From Actinomycetota bacterium (GTDB taxonomy: Bacteria > Actinomycetota > Actinomycetes > Mycobacteriales > Mycobacteriaceae): a DNA stretch of 64,000 nucleotides. The stretch spans positions 168,849 through 232,848 of the forward strand of contig JAFDWN010000010.1 of assembly GCA_018268465.1 (NCBI GenBank), read 5' to 3'. Shown here in pieces: positions 1 through 9,328 of the stretch; the stretch's first letter is position 1, and each line of letters begins with the position of its first letter. The notes under the pieces are model-generated. The model saw only the letters and a program-made list of their open reading frames with translations. It was not told the origin of the DNA and searched no databases. Both the position numbers and the translations under genes were made by a program.

Positions 1-792
1 CCCACGAGCGCATCCCCACCCGACACCCCGCCCAACACCCTCGCCACACCCCCGAGCTCGGCTGTGGCGAGCGAGCCCGCGCCCCCGCCCATGCGTCCAC
101 CCGCCAATCGCTCGGGGCCACCACTGCCCCGCGACGGGACTCCACCCACCCCACCACCCCCACCCCCAGGCGGAGCCGGGCGACCCGCGTTCGTCCTCGG
201 TGGCGGCGTCCTGCCCGCGTCACTGCTGGCGGGAGTCCTGGCGCGGGCGACCGTGCGTGACATTCGCCACCCCGCGGACGCGCCGGCCGAGCACACGTAC
301 CGGCCGTCGGCCGCGCTCGCCGCGTTCGTCCGCTGCCGGGATCTCACGTGCCGATTTCCGGCCTGCGACGTACCTGCCGACAGGTGCGATATCGACCACA
401 CCGTGCCCTACCCGGCCGGGCCCACCCATGCGTCCAACCTGAAATGCGTGTGCCGCGCGCATCACTTGCTCAAAACCTTCTGGTGCGACGCCATCGGGTG
501 GCGGGACCGGCAACTGCCCGACGGCACGGTGATCTGGACGTCACCAACCGGGCACACGTACACGACCAGGCCCGGTAGTGCGGTTCTGTTCCCGCAGCTG
601 TGCCTGCCCACCGGGGCTCTGGCGCTGCCGGAATCCGACCCCGCCGCCCCGAAGGGCGGCCGCTCCGTGATGATGCCCAAGCGCAGGCGCACCCGGGCCC
701 GCAACGCCGCCCTTCGCATCGCGGCCGAACGCAGATTGAACGAGCTCAACGACCCGCGCGCCGCCGACCGCACCAAGCCGCCGCCGTTCTGA
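1..792 (+). CDS. HNH endonuclease / DUF222 (13E12-type) protein, C-terminal part
   Basis: The reading frame is open from the left edge, so the gene is 5' truncated by the window; the GTG at position 64 is probably internal. The visible part has a proline-rich stretch and then an HNH nuclease module: a Cys pair (CRFPACDVP), the DIDH motif, Asn in HASNLK and a final CRAHH, which is the layout seen in actinobacterial DUF222/13E12-repeat proteins. A basic tail follows. Members of this family are numerous in mycobacteria and often lie in variable regions; their role is not established. The domain call is firm, the biological role is unknown, and the N-terminal DUF222 part lies outside the window. 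Confidence 0.8.
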   Translation, partial: PTSASPPDTPPNTLATPPSSAVASEPAPPPMRPPANRSGPPLPRDGTPPTPPPPPPGGAGRPAFVLGGGVLPASLLAGVLARATVRDIRHPADAPAEHTYRPSAALAAFVRCRDLTCRFPACDVPADRCDIDHTVPYPAGPTHASNLKCVCRAHHLLKTFWCDAIGWRDRQLPDGTVIWTSPTGHTYTTRPGSAVLFPQLCLPTGALALPESDPAAPKGGRSVMMPKRRRTRARNAALRIAAERRLNELNDPRAADRTKPPPF

Positions 793-805
793 GATCCGCG
801 GGCCG

Positions 806-811
806 TAAGCT
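806..811 (+). promoter_or_regulatory. Predicted -10 hexamer (leaderless) for the GtrA gene
   Basis: TAAGCT ends 6 bases before the GTG at 818, so transcription would begin at or next to the start codon. It fits the mycobacterial TANNNT -10 pattern and supports GTG 818 over the internal ATG at 833. No convincing -35 is seen. Confidence 0.45.
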
Positions 812-817
812 GCCCGG

Positions 818-1249
818 GTGGCCGAGCCTCCCATGCCGCCGAATCTGTCGTTGAAGACCCAGATCGGGCGCTTCATCCTCACCGGCGGACTGTCGGCGAT
901 CGTCGATTTCGGGCTCTACGTGGCACTGTTAGCGGCCGGGCTGCATGTCAACGTCGCCAAGACGCTGAGTTTCATCGCGGGCACCACCACCGCCTACCTG
1001 ATCAACCGGCGCTGGACGTTCCAGGCGGCACCCAGCAAGGCCCGGTTCCTCGCCGTCATGGCCCTCTACGCTGTGACCTACGCCGTCCAGGTCGGCATCA
1101 ACTACCTGTTCTATATGCAGTTCGAAGGCCAGCCGTGGCGAGTGCCCGTGGCATTCGTGATCGCCCAGGGCACCGCGACCGTGATCAACTTCATCGTGCA
1201 GCGGGCGGTCATCTTTCGGTGGACGGGAGCGCCCGAACAGAGCTCGTAG
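818..1249 (+). CDS. GtrA-family membrane protein (Rv3789-like)
   Basis: This small polytopic membrane protein of 143 residues has about four hydrophobic segments and the GtrA hallmarks: an N-terminal [17 protein letters not shown] segment, the NRRWTF loop after helix 2 and a closing VIFRW. Its M. tuberculosis counterpart Rv3789 lies directly upstream of dprE1 and has been linked to arabinan assembly, proposed either as a flippase for decaprenyl-phospho-arabinose or as a scaffold for AftA. The position here, 158 bases before dprE1 on the same strand, agrees with that. The start is GTG 818, supported by a TANNNT hexamer just upstream. Family assignment is strong; the transport role is inferred from the homologue. 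Confidence 0.88.
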   Translation: MAEPPMPPNLSLKTQIGRFILTGGLSAIVDFGLYVALLAAGLHVNVAKTLSFIAGTTTAYLINRRWTFQAAPSKARFLAVMALYAVTYAVQVGINYLFYMQFEGQPWRVPVAFVIAQGTATVINFIVQRAVIFRWTGAPEQSS

Positions 1250-1394
1250 GACGTCCGCGCCGGGGCCCAGACGCGACGCCGGGCCGCGGCGGCGGGGGCG
1301 TCCGTAAGCCCAGGGAGGGCCCGGGAAAAGCCGAGGCAAGACGGTCACGAACGGGCTGGGAGTTCGGCTGCGCTGAGCGGCCCAGCGCAGGCGG

Positions 1395-1400
1395 TACCCT
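1395..1400 (+). promoter_or_regulatory. Predicted -10 hexamer for dprE1 (leaderless)
   Basis: TACCCT lies 7 bases before the dprE1 ATG. The 158-base gap upstream of dprE1 (1250-1407) has no other clear signal: it is very GC-rich and I saw no ribosome binding site near the ATG, which agrees with a leaderless message. Confidence 0.45.
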
Positions 1401-1407
1401 CGTCACG

Positions 1408-2769
1408 ATGTTTCCGACCACGACACAGCGCCTGAGCGGCTGGGGCCGCACGTCCCCGACGGTCGCCCACGTGCTGGCCACGCCCGACCCCGAGGTCATC
1501 GCCAAGGCCGTCGCCCAGGCCGGCGACCGGGGTGTCATCGCCCGCGGGCTCGGCCGCTCCTACGGCGACAACGCCCAGAACGGTGGCGGCCTCGTGGTCG
1601 ACATGACAGCGCTGGACACCATCCATTCCATCAACGCCGACACCCGCATCGTCGACGTCGACGGCGGAGTGAACCTCGACCAACTGATGCGGGCCGCGCT
1701 CCCGATGGGCCTGTGGGTACCCGTCCTCCCCGGCACCCGGCAGGTCACCATCGGCGGCGCGATCGCCTGCGACATCCACGGCAAGAACCATCACAGCGCC
1801 GGCAGCTTCGGCAACCACGTGCGCTCGATGGACCTGCTCACCGCCGACGGCGAGATCCGCACACTGACCCCCCGCGGTAAGAACGCCGAACTGTTCTGGG
1901 CCACCGTCGGCGGCAACGGGCTGACCGGGATCATCCTGCGCGCCAAGATCGAGATGACGCCGACGGAGACGGCCTACTTCATCGCCGACGGCGACGTGAC
2001 CGCCGGCCTCGACGAGACGATCGCCATCCACAGCGACGGCAGCGAAGCCAACTACACCTACTCCAGTGCCTGGTTCGACGCCATCAGTGCGCCACCCAAA
2101 CTCGGCCGCGCCGCGATCTCCCGCGGATCGCTGGCAACCCTCGACCAGCTGCCCAAGAAACTGCGCGGCAATCCGCTGAAATTCGATGCGCCGCAACTAC
2201 TCACACTGCCGGACATGTTTCCCAACGGACTGGCCAACAAGTACACCTTCGGCCCCATCGGCGAACTGTGGTACCGCAAATCGGGCACCTACCGCGGCAA
2301 GGTCCAGAACCTGACGCAGTTCTACCACCCCCTGGACATGTTCGGGGAGTGGAACCGCGCCTACGGCCCCGCCGGCTTCCTGCAGTACCAATTCGTGGTG
2401 CCGACCTCGGCCGTCGACGAGTTCAAGAGCATCATCGCCGACATTCAGCGATCGGGCCACTACTCGTTCCTCAACGTCTTCAAACTGTTCGGGCCCGGCA
2501 ACCAAGCCCCCCTGAGCTTCCCGATCCCCGGCTGGAACGTCTGCGTCGACTTCCCCATCAAGGCCGGCCTGGGCGCCTTCGTCACCGAATTGGACCGCCG
2601 CGTGCTCGAATTCGGCGGACGCCTCTACACCGCCAAAGACTCGCGCACCACCGCCGAAACCTTCCACGCCATGTATCCGCGGATCGGTGAATGGATCGCC
2701 GTGCGCCGCAAGGTCGATCCCGACGGGATCTTCATGTCCGACATGGCCAGACGTTTGGAGCTGTTCTAG
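1408..2769 (+). CDS. dprE1: Decaprenylphosphoryl-beta-D-ribose 2'-epimerase, oxidase subunit DprE1
   Basis: DprE1 is the FAD enzyme that oxidises decaprenyl-phospho-ribose to the 2'-keto intermediate, the first half of the epimerisation that supplies arabinose for arabinogalactan and lipoarabinomannan. The protein of 453 residues is nearly collinear with M. tuberculosis DprE1 (461). It shows the FAD-binding [17 protein letters not shown] loop, the [14 protein letters not shown] motif and the substrate domain. The Cys attacked by benzothiazinones (Cys387 in M. tuberculosis) is conserved as Cys379 in GWNVCVDFP, so the covalent-inhibitor site looks intact. The ATG at 1408 is preferred over farther upstream in-frame starts because those would add a non-conserved, low-complexity leader. 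dprE2 begins at the base after the stop codon. Confidence 0.97.
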   Translation: MFPTTTQRLSGWGRTSPTVAHVLATPDPEVIAKAVAQAGDRGVIARGLGRSYGDNAQNGGGLVVDMTALDTIHSINADTRIVDVDGGVNLDQLMRAALPMGLWVPVLPGTRQVTIGGAIACDIHGKNHHSAGSFGNHVRSMDLLTADGEIRTLTPRGKNAELFWATVGGNGLTGIILRAKIEMTPTETAYFIADGDVTAGLDETIAIHSDGSEANYTYSSAWFDAISAPPKLGRAAISRGSLATLDQLPKKLRGNPLKFDAPQLLTLPDMFPNGLANKYTFGPIGELWYRKSGTYRGKVQNLTQFYHPLDMFGEWNRAYGPAGFLQYQFVVPTSAVDEFKSIIADIQRSGHYSFLNVFKLFGPGNQAPLSFPIPGWNVCVDFPIKAGLGAFVTELDRRVLEFGGRLYTAKDSRTTAETFHAMYPRIGEWIAVRRKVDPDGIFMSDMARRLELF

Positions 2770-3534
2770 ATGGTTTTTGACGCCGTAGGCAATCCGCAGA
2801 CGATCCTGCTGCTCGGCGGCACGTCCGAAATCGGGCTGGCCATCTGCGAGCGATATCTGCACGACGCGCCGGCGCGGATCGTCCTCGCCGCCCTGCCCGG
2901 CGATCCGGGACGCGACGCCGCCGTGGCCCAGATGGGCAGGGCCGGAGCGAAATCCGTCGACATCATCGACTTCGACGCCCTCGACACCGACAGCCACCCC
3001 GAGGTCATCGACGCCGCATTCGGCGACAGCGACGTCGACGTGGCCATCGTCGCGTTCGGCCTCCTCGGTGACGCCGAGGAGCTGTGGCAGAACCAGCGCA
3101 AGGCCGTGCAGATCGCCGAAATCAATTACACCGCAGCTGTTTCGGTGGGCGTGCTGCTCGGCGAGAAGATGCGCGCACAAGGGTCCGGCCAGATCATCGC
3201 GATGAGCTCGGCCGCCGGCGAGCGGGTACGCCGGTCCAACTTCGTCTACGGCTCCACCAAGGCCGGCCTGGACGGTTTCTACCTCGGCCTCGGAGAAGCC
3301 TTGCGCGAGTACGGAGTCAAGGTGCTCGTCATCCGGCCCGGGCAGGTACGTACCCGGATGAGCGCGCATGTCAAAGAGGCGCCGCTGACCGTAGACAAGG
3401 AATACGTCGCCGACCTCGCAGTCGCCTCGGCGGCCAAGGGCAAGGAACTCGTGTGGGCGCCGGGCGCATTCCGGTACGTGATGATGGTGCTGCGGCACAT
3501 CCCCAGGCCCATCTTCCGCAAACTGCCCATCTGA
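2770..3534 (+). CDS. dprE2: Decaprenylphosphoryl-2-keto-ribose reductase DprE2 (SDR)
   Basis: DprE2 is the NAD(P)H-dependent short-chain dehydrogenase that reduces the DprE1 product to decaprenyl-phospho-arabinose. In 254 residues it has the Rossmann motif GGTSEIG near the N-terminus and the catalytic pair Tyr160 and Lys164 (YGSTK). A PGQVRT segment follows the active site. The ATG starts at the base following the dprE1 stop, so the two halves of the epimerase are translationally coupled. aftA follows after 5 bases. The identity is secure from motifs and gene order. Confidence 0.96.
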   Translation: MVFDAVGNPQTILLLGGTSEIGLAICERYLHDAPARIVLAALPGDPGRDAAVAQMGRAGAKSVDIIDFDALDTDSHPEVIDAAFGDSDVDVAIVAFGLLGDAEELWQNQRKAVQIAEINYTAAVSVGVLLGEKMRAQGSGQIIAMSSAAGERVRRSNFVYGSTKAGLDGFYLGLGEALREYGVKVLVIRPGQVRTRMSAHVKEAPLTVDKEYVADLAVASAAKGKELVWAPGAFRYVMMVLRHIPRPIFRKLPI

Positions 3535-3539
3535 CGCCG

Positions 3540-5453
3540 GTGGTCAGAAGCGCGCTGGCCGTCCTGGTGCAGATGGCGGCGGCGACCGTCGTCGCGGTGG
3601 CGGTCGCGGTCGTCGCCCTGACCGCCATCTCCGGGGTGGACTGGCCCGCCTACAACTCGTCGAACCAACTGCACGCGCTGACCACCGTCGGCCAGTTCGC
3701 CTGCCTGGCCGGACTGCTCGCGTCGGGCTGGCTGTGGCGCAGGGCCACACCCCCCGCGGGCGCAGGCGCGCGCGCGTATCGGCTGCTGGCCCGGTTCGGG
3801 GCGACGGTCTTCCTGACGGCCTTCTCGGTGGTGACGCTGGGGATGCCGCTGGGCGCGACCAAGCTCTATCTGTTCGGCATCTCCGTCGACCAGCAGTTCC
3901 GCACCGAATACCTCACCCGCTTCGCCGACACCGCCGCCCTGCACGACATGACGTACTCCGGGCTGCCGCCGTTCTACCCGCCCGGCTGGTTCTGGCTCGG
4001 GGGCCGCCTGGCCGCGCTGACCGGCACACCCGCGTGGGAGATGTTCAAACCCTGGGCGATCGTCTCCATCACCGTCGCGGTGGCCCTGGCGCTGGCGCTG
4101 TGGACGGCGATGGTCCGGTTCGAGTACGCGCTGGTGGTGTCGACCGCCACCACCGCGGTGATGCTGGCCTACGCCTCGGCCGAACCGTACGCGGCCATCA
4201 TCACCGTGCTGCTACCGCCGGTCTTCGTGCTGACGTGGTCGGGTCTGCGGGCCGGGAACCGTCCCGGCGCGGGCGCGGGATGGGCCGCGATCGTCGGCAT
4301 CGGCGTCTTCCTCGGCGTCGCCGCGCTGTTCTACACGCTGCTGCTGGTCTATGCGGCGTTCACGATGACCGTCATGGCTGCGCTGCTCGCCGTGGCACGC
4401 AGACGGCTGGAACCGCTGCTGCGCCTCGCCGTGGTCGCGGTGATCTCCGGCGCCATCGCGCTGATCGGCTGGGGCCCGTACCTGCTGGCCGCCGCGCGCG
4501 GCGCGCCCGCCGACTCCGGCACCGCCCAGCACTACCTGCCCGCCGACGGAGCGGAGCTGTCGTTCCCGATGCTGAGCTTCACCCTGCTCGGCGCGCTGTG
4601 CATGGTCGGCACGCTGTGGCTGGCCGTCCGCGCCAGAAGTTCCACCCGGGCCGGCGCCCTGGCCCTCGCCGTGCTGGCCGTATACGCGTGGTCGCTGCTG
4701 TCGATGCTGACCACGCTGGCGGGCACCACCCTGCTGTCCTTCCGGCTGCAGCCGACGCTGGCGGTGCTGCTGAGCGCGGCGGGCGCATTCGGGTTCATCG
4801 AAGTGACGCTCGCGACCGCCCGCCGCTACCAGGCCACGACCGCCAAACGTGTCATGGTCGCCGCGGGTGTGGTGGGCGCCATCGGGGCGCTCACCTTCAG
4901 CCAGGACATTCCCGACGCGCTGCGCCAGGACATCGTCGTCGCCTACACCGACACCGACGGCTCCGGAGTGCGTGCCGACCGCCGCCCGCCGGGCGCCGAA
5001 CGGTACTACCGCGAGATCGACAGCCGAATCCAGGAGCGCACCGGCCGACCGCGCAACGAGACCATCGTGCTCACCGCCGACTACAGCTTCCTGTCCTACT
5101 ACCCGTACTACGGATTCCAGGGTCTCACCTCGCACTACGCCAACCCGCTGGCGCAGTTCGACGAGCGGGCCGCGGCGATCGAAAGCTGGGCCACGCTGCA
5201 GAACGCCGACCAGTTCATCGATGCCCTGGACGCGCTGCCGTGGGATCCGCCCACCGTCTTCCTGATGCGCCACGGCGGCCCCGGCGGGGCAGCCGACAGC
5301 TACAGCCTGCGGCTGGCCTCCGACGTGTACCCCAACCAGCCCAACGTGCGCCGCTACCAGGTCGCCCTGGATTCGGCGCTGTTCGACGACCCCCGCTTCG
5401 ACGTCTCCACCATCGGGCCGTTCGTGCTGGCGATCCGGCAGCCGGGCGTCTGA
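3540..5453 (+). CDS. aftA: Galactan 5-O-arabinofuranosyltransferase AftA
   Basis: AftA is an integral-membrane GT-C glycosyltransferase that adds the first arabinofuranosyl residue from decaprenyl-phospho-arabinose onto the galactan chain, priming arabinan synthesis. The product is 637 residues, close to the 643 of M. tuberculosis Rv3792. It has many hydrophobic helices in the first 430 residues and a soluble extracytoplasmic C-terminal domain rich in Tyr and Trp. The start is GTG 3540, five bases after the dprE2 stop; the frame extends upstream but overlaps dprE2. Its TGA overlaps the embC ATG (TGATG). Context dprE1-dprE2-aftA-embC is the conserved arabinan operon. Confidence 0.94.
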   Translation: MVRSALAVLVQMAAATVVAVAVAVVALTAISGVDWPAYNSSNQLHALTTVGQFACLAGLLASGWLWRRATPPAGAGARAYRLLARFGATVFLTAFSVVTLGMPLGATKLYLFGISVDQQFRTEYLTRFADTAALHDMTYSGLPPFYPPGWFWLGGRLAALTGTPAWEMFKPWAIVSITVAVALALALWTAMVRFEYALVVSTATTAVMLAYASAEPYAAIITVLLPPVFVLTWSGLRAGNRPGAGAGWAAIVGIGVFLGVAALFYTLLLVYAAFTMTVMAALLAVARRRLEPLLRLAVVAVISGAIALIGWGPYLLAAARGAPADSGTAQHYLPADGAELSFPMLSFTLLGALCMVGTLWLAVRARSSTRAGALALAVLAVYAWSLLSMLTTLAGTTLLSFRLQPTLAVLLSAAGAFGFIEVTLATARRYQATTAKRVMVAAGVVGAIGALTFSQDIPDALRQDIVVAYTDTDGSGVRADRRPPGAERYYREIDSRIQERTGRPRNETIVLTADYSFLSYYPYYGFQGLTSHYANPLAQFDERAAAIESWATLQNADQFIDALDALPWDPPTVFLMRHGGPGGAADSYSLRLASDVYPNQPNVRRYQVALDSALFDDPRFDVSTIGPFVLAIRQPGV

Positions 5454-8400
5454 TGGCCAGCGAGGCGGGACCGCGGTCCCGGCAATTAACATCTAGCCCC
5501 GTGGTCCGACCGACGCCGACGCGGAGTAACCACCGCACCGCGCGGCTCATCGCGATCGTCGCCGGTCTGCTGGGCGCGGCGATGGCCGTCGCCACACCGC
5601 TGCTGCCCGTCACGCAGACCACCGCCCAACTCAACTGGCCGCAGAACGGCGTCCTGCAGAGTGTCAACGCCCCGCTCATCGGTTACGTCGCCACCGACCT
5701 GAACATCTCGATCCCCTGCCAGACCGCCGCCGGGCTCACCGGGCCGGGCCGCGCCGTCCTGCTGTCCACGGTGCCCAAACAGGCCCCCAACGCCGTCGAC
5801 CGCGGCCTGCTCATCGAGCGCGTCAACAACGACCTGCTGGTCATCGTGCGCAACACCCCGGTGGTCAGTGCACCACTGAGCCAGGTGCTCAGCCCGCAAT
5901 GCCGGGAACTGACCTTCACCGCCCACGCCGACGAGGTGACCGGCGAGTTCGTCGGCCTCGTCCAGGGCCCCGCGACGATCCCCGCCGACGATCCCGGCGA
6001 ACCGCTGAGCGGCACCCGCGGCGGCTACGACTTCCGCCCCCAGATCGTCGGCGTGTTCACCGACCTGTCCGGGCCCGCACCGCCGGGTCTGCGGTTCGCC
6101 GCCACCATCGACACCCGGTACAGCAGCGCCCCCACCCTGCTCAAACTGCTCGTGATGATCGTCGGCGTCGTCATGACCGTCGTCGCGCTCGGTGCCCTGC
6201 ACGTGCTGGACACCGCCGACGGGATGCGTCACCGCCGGTTCCTGCCGCCGCGCTGGTGGTCGATGACGCCGCTGGACGGGCTGGTCGCCGCGGTGCTGGT
6301 GTGGTGGCACTTCGTCGGCGCGAACACCTCCGACGACGGATACATCCTCACCATGGCCCGGGTGTCGGAGAACGCCGGCTACATGGCCAACTACTACCGC
6401 TGGTTCGGCACGCCCGAAGCGCCGTTCGGCTGGTACTACGACCTGCTGGCCCTATGGGCGCACGTCAGCACCGCCAGCATCTGGATGCGGCTGCCGACGC
6501 TGCTGATGGCGCTGGCCTGCTGGTGGGTGATCACCCGCGAGGTCATCCCCCGTCTCGGCCACGCCGTCAAGATCAGCAGGCCCGCGGCGTGGACCGCGGC
6601 GGGGCTGTTCCTCGCGTTCTGGCTGCCGCTGAACAACGGCCTGCGGCCCGAACCGATCATCGCGCTGGGCATCCTGCTCACCTGGTGCTCGGTGGAGCGC
6701 GGGGTGGCCACCAGCAGGCTGCTGCCGGTGGCGGTCGCGATCATCATCGGCGCGCTCACCCTGTTCTCCGGGCCGACCGGCATCGCCGCGGTCGGTGCGC
6801 TGCTGGTGGCCATCGGCCCGCTCAAGACGATCGTCGCCGCGCACACGTCGCGGTTCGGCCACCTCGCATTGCTGGCGCCGGTGCTGGCTGCCTGCACGGT
6901 CACCATCATCCTGATCTTCCGCGACCAGACGCTGGCCGGGGAGATCCAGGCCAGCTCCTTCAAATCCGCCGTCGGCCCCAGCCTGGCCTGGTTCGACGAG
7001 CACATCCGCTACGAGCGGCTGTTCACCACCAGCCCCGACGGCTCCGTCGCGCGGCGCTTCGCGGTGCTCACGCTGCTGCTCGCGCTGGCGGTATCGGTGG
7101 CGATGTCGCTGCGCAAGGGCCGCATCCCGGGCACCGCGGCGGGCCCGAGCCGACGCATCATCGGCATCACGATCATCTCGTTCCTGGCGATGATGTTCAC
7201 CCCCACCAAGTGGACACACCATTTCGGGGTGTTCGCCGGGCTTGCCGGTTCCGTGGGCGCGCTGGCCGCCGTCGCCGTCACCGCGGCGGCGATGCGGTCG
7301 CGGCGCAACCGGACGGTATTCGTGGCGGTCGTGCTCTTCGTGATGGCGCTGTCGTTCGCCACCGTCAACGGCTGGTGGTACGTCTCCAACTTCGGGGTGC
7401 CGTGGTCGAATGCCTTCCCGGAGTGGAAATTCGGCTTTACGACAATGCTGCTCGGACTGTCGGCGCTGGCACTGCTGGTCGCGTCGTGGTTCCACTTCTC
7501 CGGCCGCGGCGACGCCCCGCCCGGTGACGGCTCGGCACGCTGGCGGCGAATCGCCCAGTCCCCGTTGGCCATCGCCTCCTGGGTGGTGGTCGTCTTCGAG
7601 GTGGTGTCGCTGACCCTCGGCATGGTGGCGCAGTACCCGGCGTGGAGTGTGGGCCGCTCCAACCTGGAAGCGCTGACCGGCCAGACGTGCGGCCTGGCCA
7701 ACGATGTGATGGTCGAATCGGATCCCAACGCGGGCATGCTGGAGCCGGTCGGGGTGCCCGTCGGGGAGGCACTCGGTGCGGTCACCGCGCAGGGCTTCGG
7801 GCCCAACGGCATCCCGGCGGACGTGTCGGCCGACCCGGTGATGGGCCAACCCGGATCGGTCAACTTCGCCGACAGCGACAGCGGCGTCGTCACCGGCAGC
7901 GAAGCCGGAACCGAGGGCGGCACCACCGCGGCCGCGGGGGTCAACGGATCACGGGCACGGCTGCCCTACGGGCTCGACCCCGCCCGGACGCCGGTGCTCG
8001 GCAGCTGGCGCAGCGGAATCCAGCAGACCGCGGCGCTGCGCTCGGCGTGGTACCGGCTGCCGCCGCGCGAGGAGGCCGGCCCGCTGCTGGCGGTCACCGC
8101 GGCCGGACGGTTCGACTCCAGTGAGGTCGTCGTGCAGTGGGCGACCGACGAGCAGGCCGCCGACGACCAGCCCGGCGGCAGCCTGGGCTTCGGCGACGTC
8201 GGCGCCGCCCCGGCCTGGCGCAATCTGCGCGCGCCGCTGGCCGCGATCCCCGCGCAGGCCACGCTGATACGGCTGGTCGCCCGCGACGACGACCTCGCTC
8301 CGCAGCACTGGATCGCGCTCACCCCGCCGCGGATACCCCAGCTGCGCACCCTGCAGGACGTCGTCGGCTCCGAGGATCCGGTGCTGCTGGACTGGCTGGT

Positions 8401-8725
8401 GGGGCTGGCGTTCCCGTGCCAGCGGCCGTTCGGGCACCGCAACGGCGTCATCGAGGTGCCGAAGTGGCGCATCCTGCCGGACCGGTTCGGTGCGGAGGCC
8501 AACTCGCCGGTGATGGACTACCTCGGCGGCGGGCCGCTGGGCATCACCGAACTGCTGCTGCGGCCCACCACGGTGCCGACGTACCTCAAGGACGACTGGT
8601 TCCGCGACTGGGGTGCGCTGCAGGAATTCACACCGTTCTACCCGAACGCGCAGACCGCCAGGCTCGATCTCGGCACCGCCACCCGCAGCGGGCTGTGGAG
8701 CCCCGCCCCGCTGCGGCTGTCCTGA
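5453..8725 (+). CDS. embC: Arabinosyltransferase EmbC
   Basis: EmbC is the GT-C arabinosyltransferase that extends the arabinan of lipoarabinomannan and is a target of ethambutol. At 1090 residues it matches the family length. It opens with a basic cytoplasmic stretch and the first membrane helix, followed by a periplasmic beta domain. The catalytic Asp pair lies at Asp294-Asp295 in the SDDGYIL loop, followed by NYYRWFG. Further membrane helices carry the FTPTKW motif, and the C-terminal carbohydrate-binding domain contains [13 protein letters not shown]. The ATG overlaps the aftA stop by one base, so translation is coupled. Unlike M. tuberculosis, embA does not follow directly; a P-II-like gene intervenes. 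Confidence 0.95.
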   Translation: MASEAGPRSRQLTSSPVVRPTPTRSNHRTARLIAIVAGLLGAAMAVATPLLPVTQTTAQLNWPQNGVLQSVNAPLIGYVATDLNISIPCQTAAGLTGPGRAVLLSTVPKQAPNAVDRGLLIERVNNDLLVIVRNTPVVSAPLSQVLSPQCRELTFTAHADEVTGEFVGLVQGPATIPADDPGEPLSGTRGGYDFRPQIVGVFTDLSGPAPPGLRFAATIDTRYSSAPTLLKLLVMIVGVVMTVVALGALHVLDTADGMRHRRFLPPRWWSMTPLDGLVAAVLVWWHFVGANTSDDGYILTMARVSENAGYMANYYRWFGTPEAPFGWYYDLLALWAHVSTASIWMRLPTLLMALACWWVITREVIPRLGHAVKISRPAAWTAAGLFLAFWLPLNNGLRPEPIIALGILLTWCSVERGVATSRLLPVAVAIIIGALTLFSGPTGIAAVGALLVAIGPLKTIVAAHTSRFGHLALLAPVLAACTVTIILIFRDQTLAGEIQASSFKSAVGPSLAWFDEHIRYERLFTTSPDGSVARRFAVLTLLLALAVSVAMSLRKGRIPGTAAGPSRRIIGITIISFLAMMFTPTKWTHHFGVFAGLAGSVGALAAVAVTAAAMRSRRNRTVFVAVVLFVMALSFATVNGWWYVSNFGVPWSNAFPEWKFGFTTMLLGLSALALLVASWFHFSGRGDAPPGDGSARWRRIAQSPLAIASWVVVVFEVVSLTLGMVAQYPAWSVGRSNLEALTGQTCGLANDVMVESDPNAGMLEPVGVPVGEALGAVTAQGFGPNGIPADVSADPVMGQPGSVNFADSDSGVVTGSEAGTEGGTTAAAGVNGSRARLPYGLDPARTPVLGSWRSGIQQTAALRSAWYRLPPREEAGPLLAVTAAGRFDSSEVVVQWATDEQAADDQPGGSLGFGDVGAAPAWRNLRAPLAAIPAQATLIRLVARDDDLAPQHWIALTPPRIPQLRTLQDVVGSEDPVLLDWLVGLAFPCQRPFGHRNGVIEVPKWRILPDRFGAEANSPVMDYLGGGPLGITELLLRPTTVPTYLKDDWFRDWGALQEFTPFYPNAQTARLDLGTATRSGLWSPAPLRLS

Positions 8726-8813
8726 GCGGTCGTGTCCTCCGATTGGGGGTGCGCGCATCATCCAGCAACTCCTCCATTTGACCGATTCCCGCGGCGCCCG
8801 CGACGGCCGATAG

Positions 8814-8847
8814 TTGTCGGGGTGGACGCACAGGTCCACCCCGACAA
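8814..8847 (+). promoter_or_regulatory. Perfect 14-bp inverted repeat before the P-II-like gene
   Basis: The arms TTGTCGGGGTGGAC (8814-8827) and GTCCACCCCGACAA (8834-8847) are exact complements with a 6-base loop GCACAG. The structure ends only 3 bases before the AGGAAA ribosome binding site and 14 bases before the ATG at 8862. There is no U-tract, so it is not a classical terminator. It could be an RNA hairpin controlling initiation, an RNA processing or stability element in the emb transcript, or a dimer-binding operator. The remainder of the 8726-8861 gap shows nothing else clear. Confidence 0.75.
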
Positions 8848-8861
8848 GTGAGGAAACAGCA

Positions 8862-9215
8862 ATGAAGCAGATCACCGCGATCATCGAGCACACCACCCTC
8901 GACGAGATCCAGGAGGCGCTGCCCGACGGGAACGCGTGGACTGCGACCGTCAGCACAGTGCGCAGCTACGAAGGCCGCGACGTCGCGACCCGGGTGCACA
9001 GGGGTGTGCGGTCCACGTCCCAGTACACCGACCGGCTGCGCCTCGAGTTCGTCGTCGCCGACGACGCCGCACGCGGCGTGACCGATTGGATCGCATTGGC
9101 CACCCGGGTCGGCATGATCGGCCCGTGCCGGGTGTCGGTCACGTCCGTCGACGAGGTTCTCGACATCCACGACGGAGTCTGCGAACACGCCGAGGCCCTG
9201 CTCGCCATGCAGTGA
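8862..9215 (+). CDS. P-II-like (GlnB-fold) small protein between embC and embA
   Basis: The 117-residue product has the outline of a P-II signalling protein. The N-terminal MKQITAIIEHTTLDEIQEAL matches the GlnB beta1-alpha1 segment, a Gly/Arg-rich stretch (EGRDVATRVHRG) occupies the T-loop region, and YTDRLRLEFVV with ATRVGMIGPCRVSVTSVDEV matches the second half of the fold. The Tyr that is uridylylated in GlnB is not present at the equivalent place, and the ATP-binding B-loop is only partly conserved, so it is a divergent member that may bind a different ligand. The ATG at 8862 follows AGGAAA at good distance. Insertion into the emb operon is unusual. The fold is a fair inference; the function is unknown. 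Confidence 0.7.
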   Translation: MKQITAIIEHTTLDEIQEALPDGNAWTATVSTVRSYEGRDVATRVHRGVRSTSQYTDRLRLEFVVADDAARGVTDWIALATRVGMIGPCRVSVTSVDEVLDIHDGVCEHAEALLAMQ

Positions 9216-9314
9216 GGCGGCGAGCAGCCGTGCCGTGACCGCGCAGGAGGGGAAAAGACCAACCTCCGGCCGACCACGCCGCCCCGCGTGACCACCGCAC
9301 TAAGCCGCGTCGCC

Positions 9315-9320
9315 TACCAT
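9315..9320 (+). promoter_or_regulatory. Predicted embA -10 hexamer
   Basis: TACCAT lies at -14 to -9 relative to the embA GTG, so initiation would fall at or just before the start codon. In M. tuberculosis the embC-embA gap holds a promoter in which changes at about -16 to -11 raise embAB expression, so this element sits in the equivalent place. No clear -35 or ribosome binding site is visible in 9216-9328. Confidence 0.5.
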
Positions 9321-9328
9321 CGTCCCTC

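Noticed and set aside
1250..1407. Extended dprE1 starting inside the GtrA gene
   Set aside because: The upstream part of the frame is low-complexity Arg/Gly-rich sequence with no match to DprE1; the conserved protein begins at 1408.
8726..8861. The hairpin after embC as a simple terminator
   Set aside because: It lacks a U-tract, lies 88 bases after embC and directly abuts the next gene's ribosome binding site, so a plain terminator is less likely.
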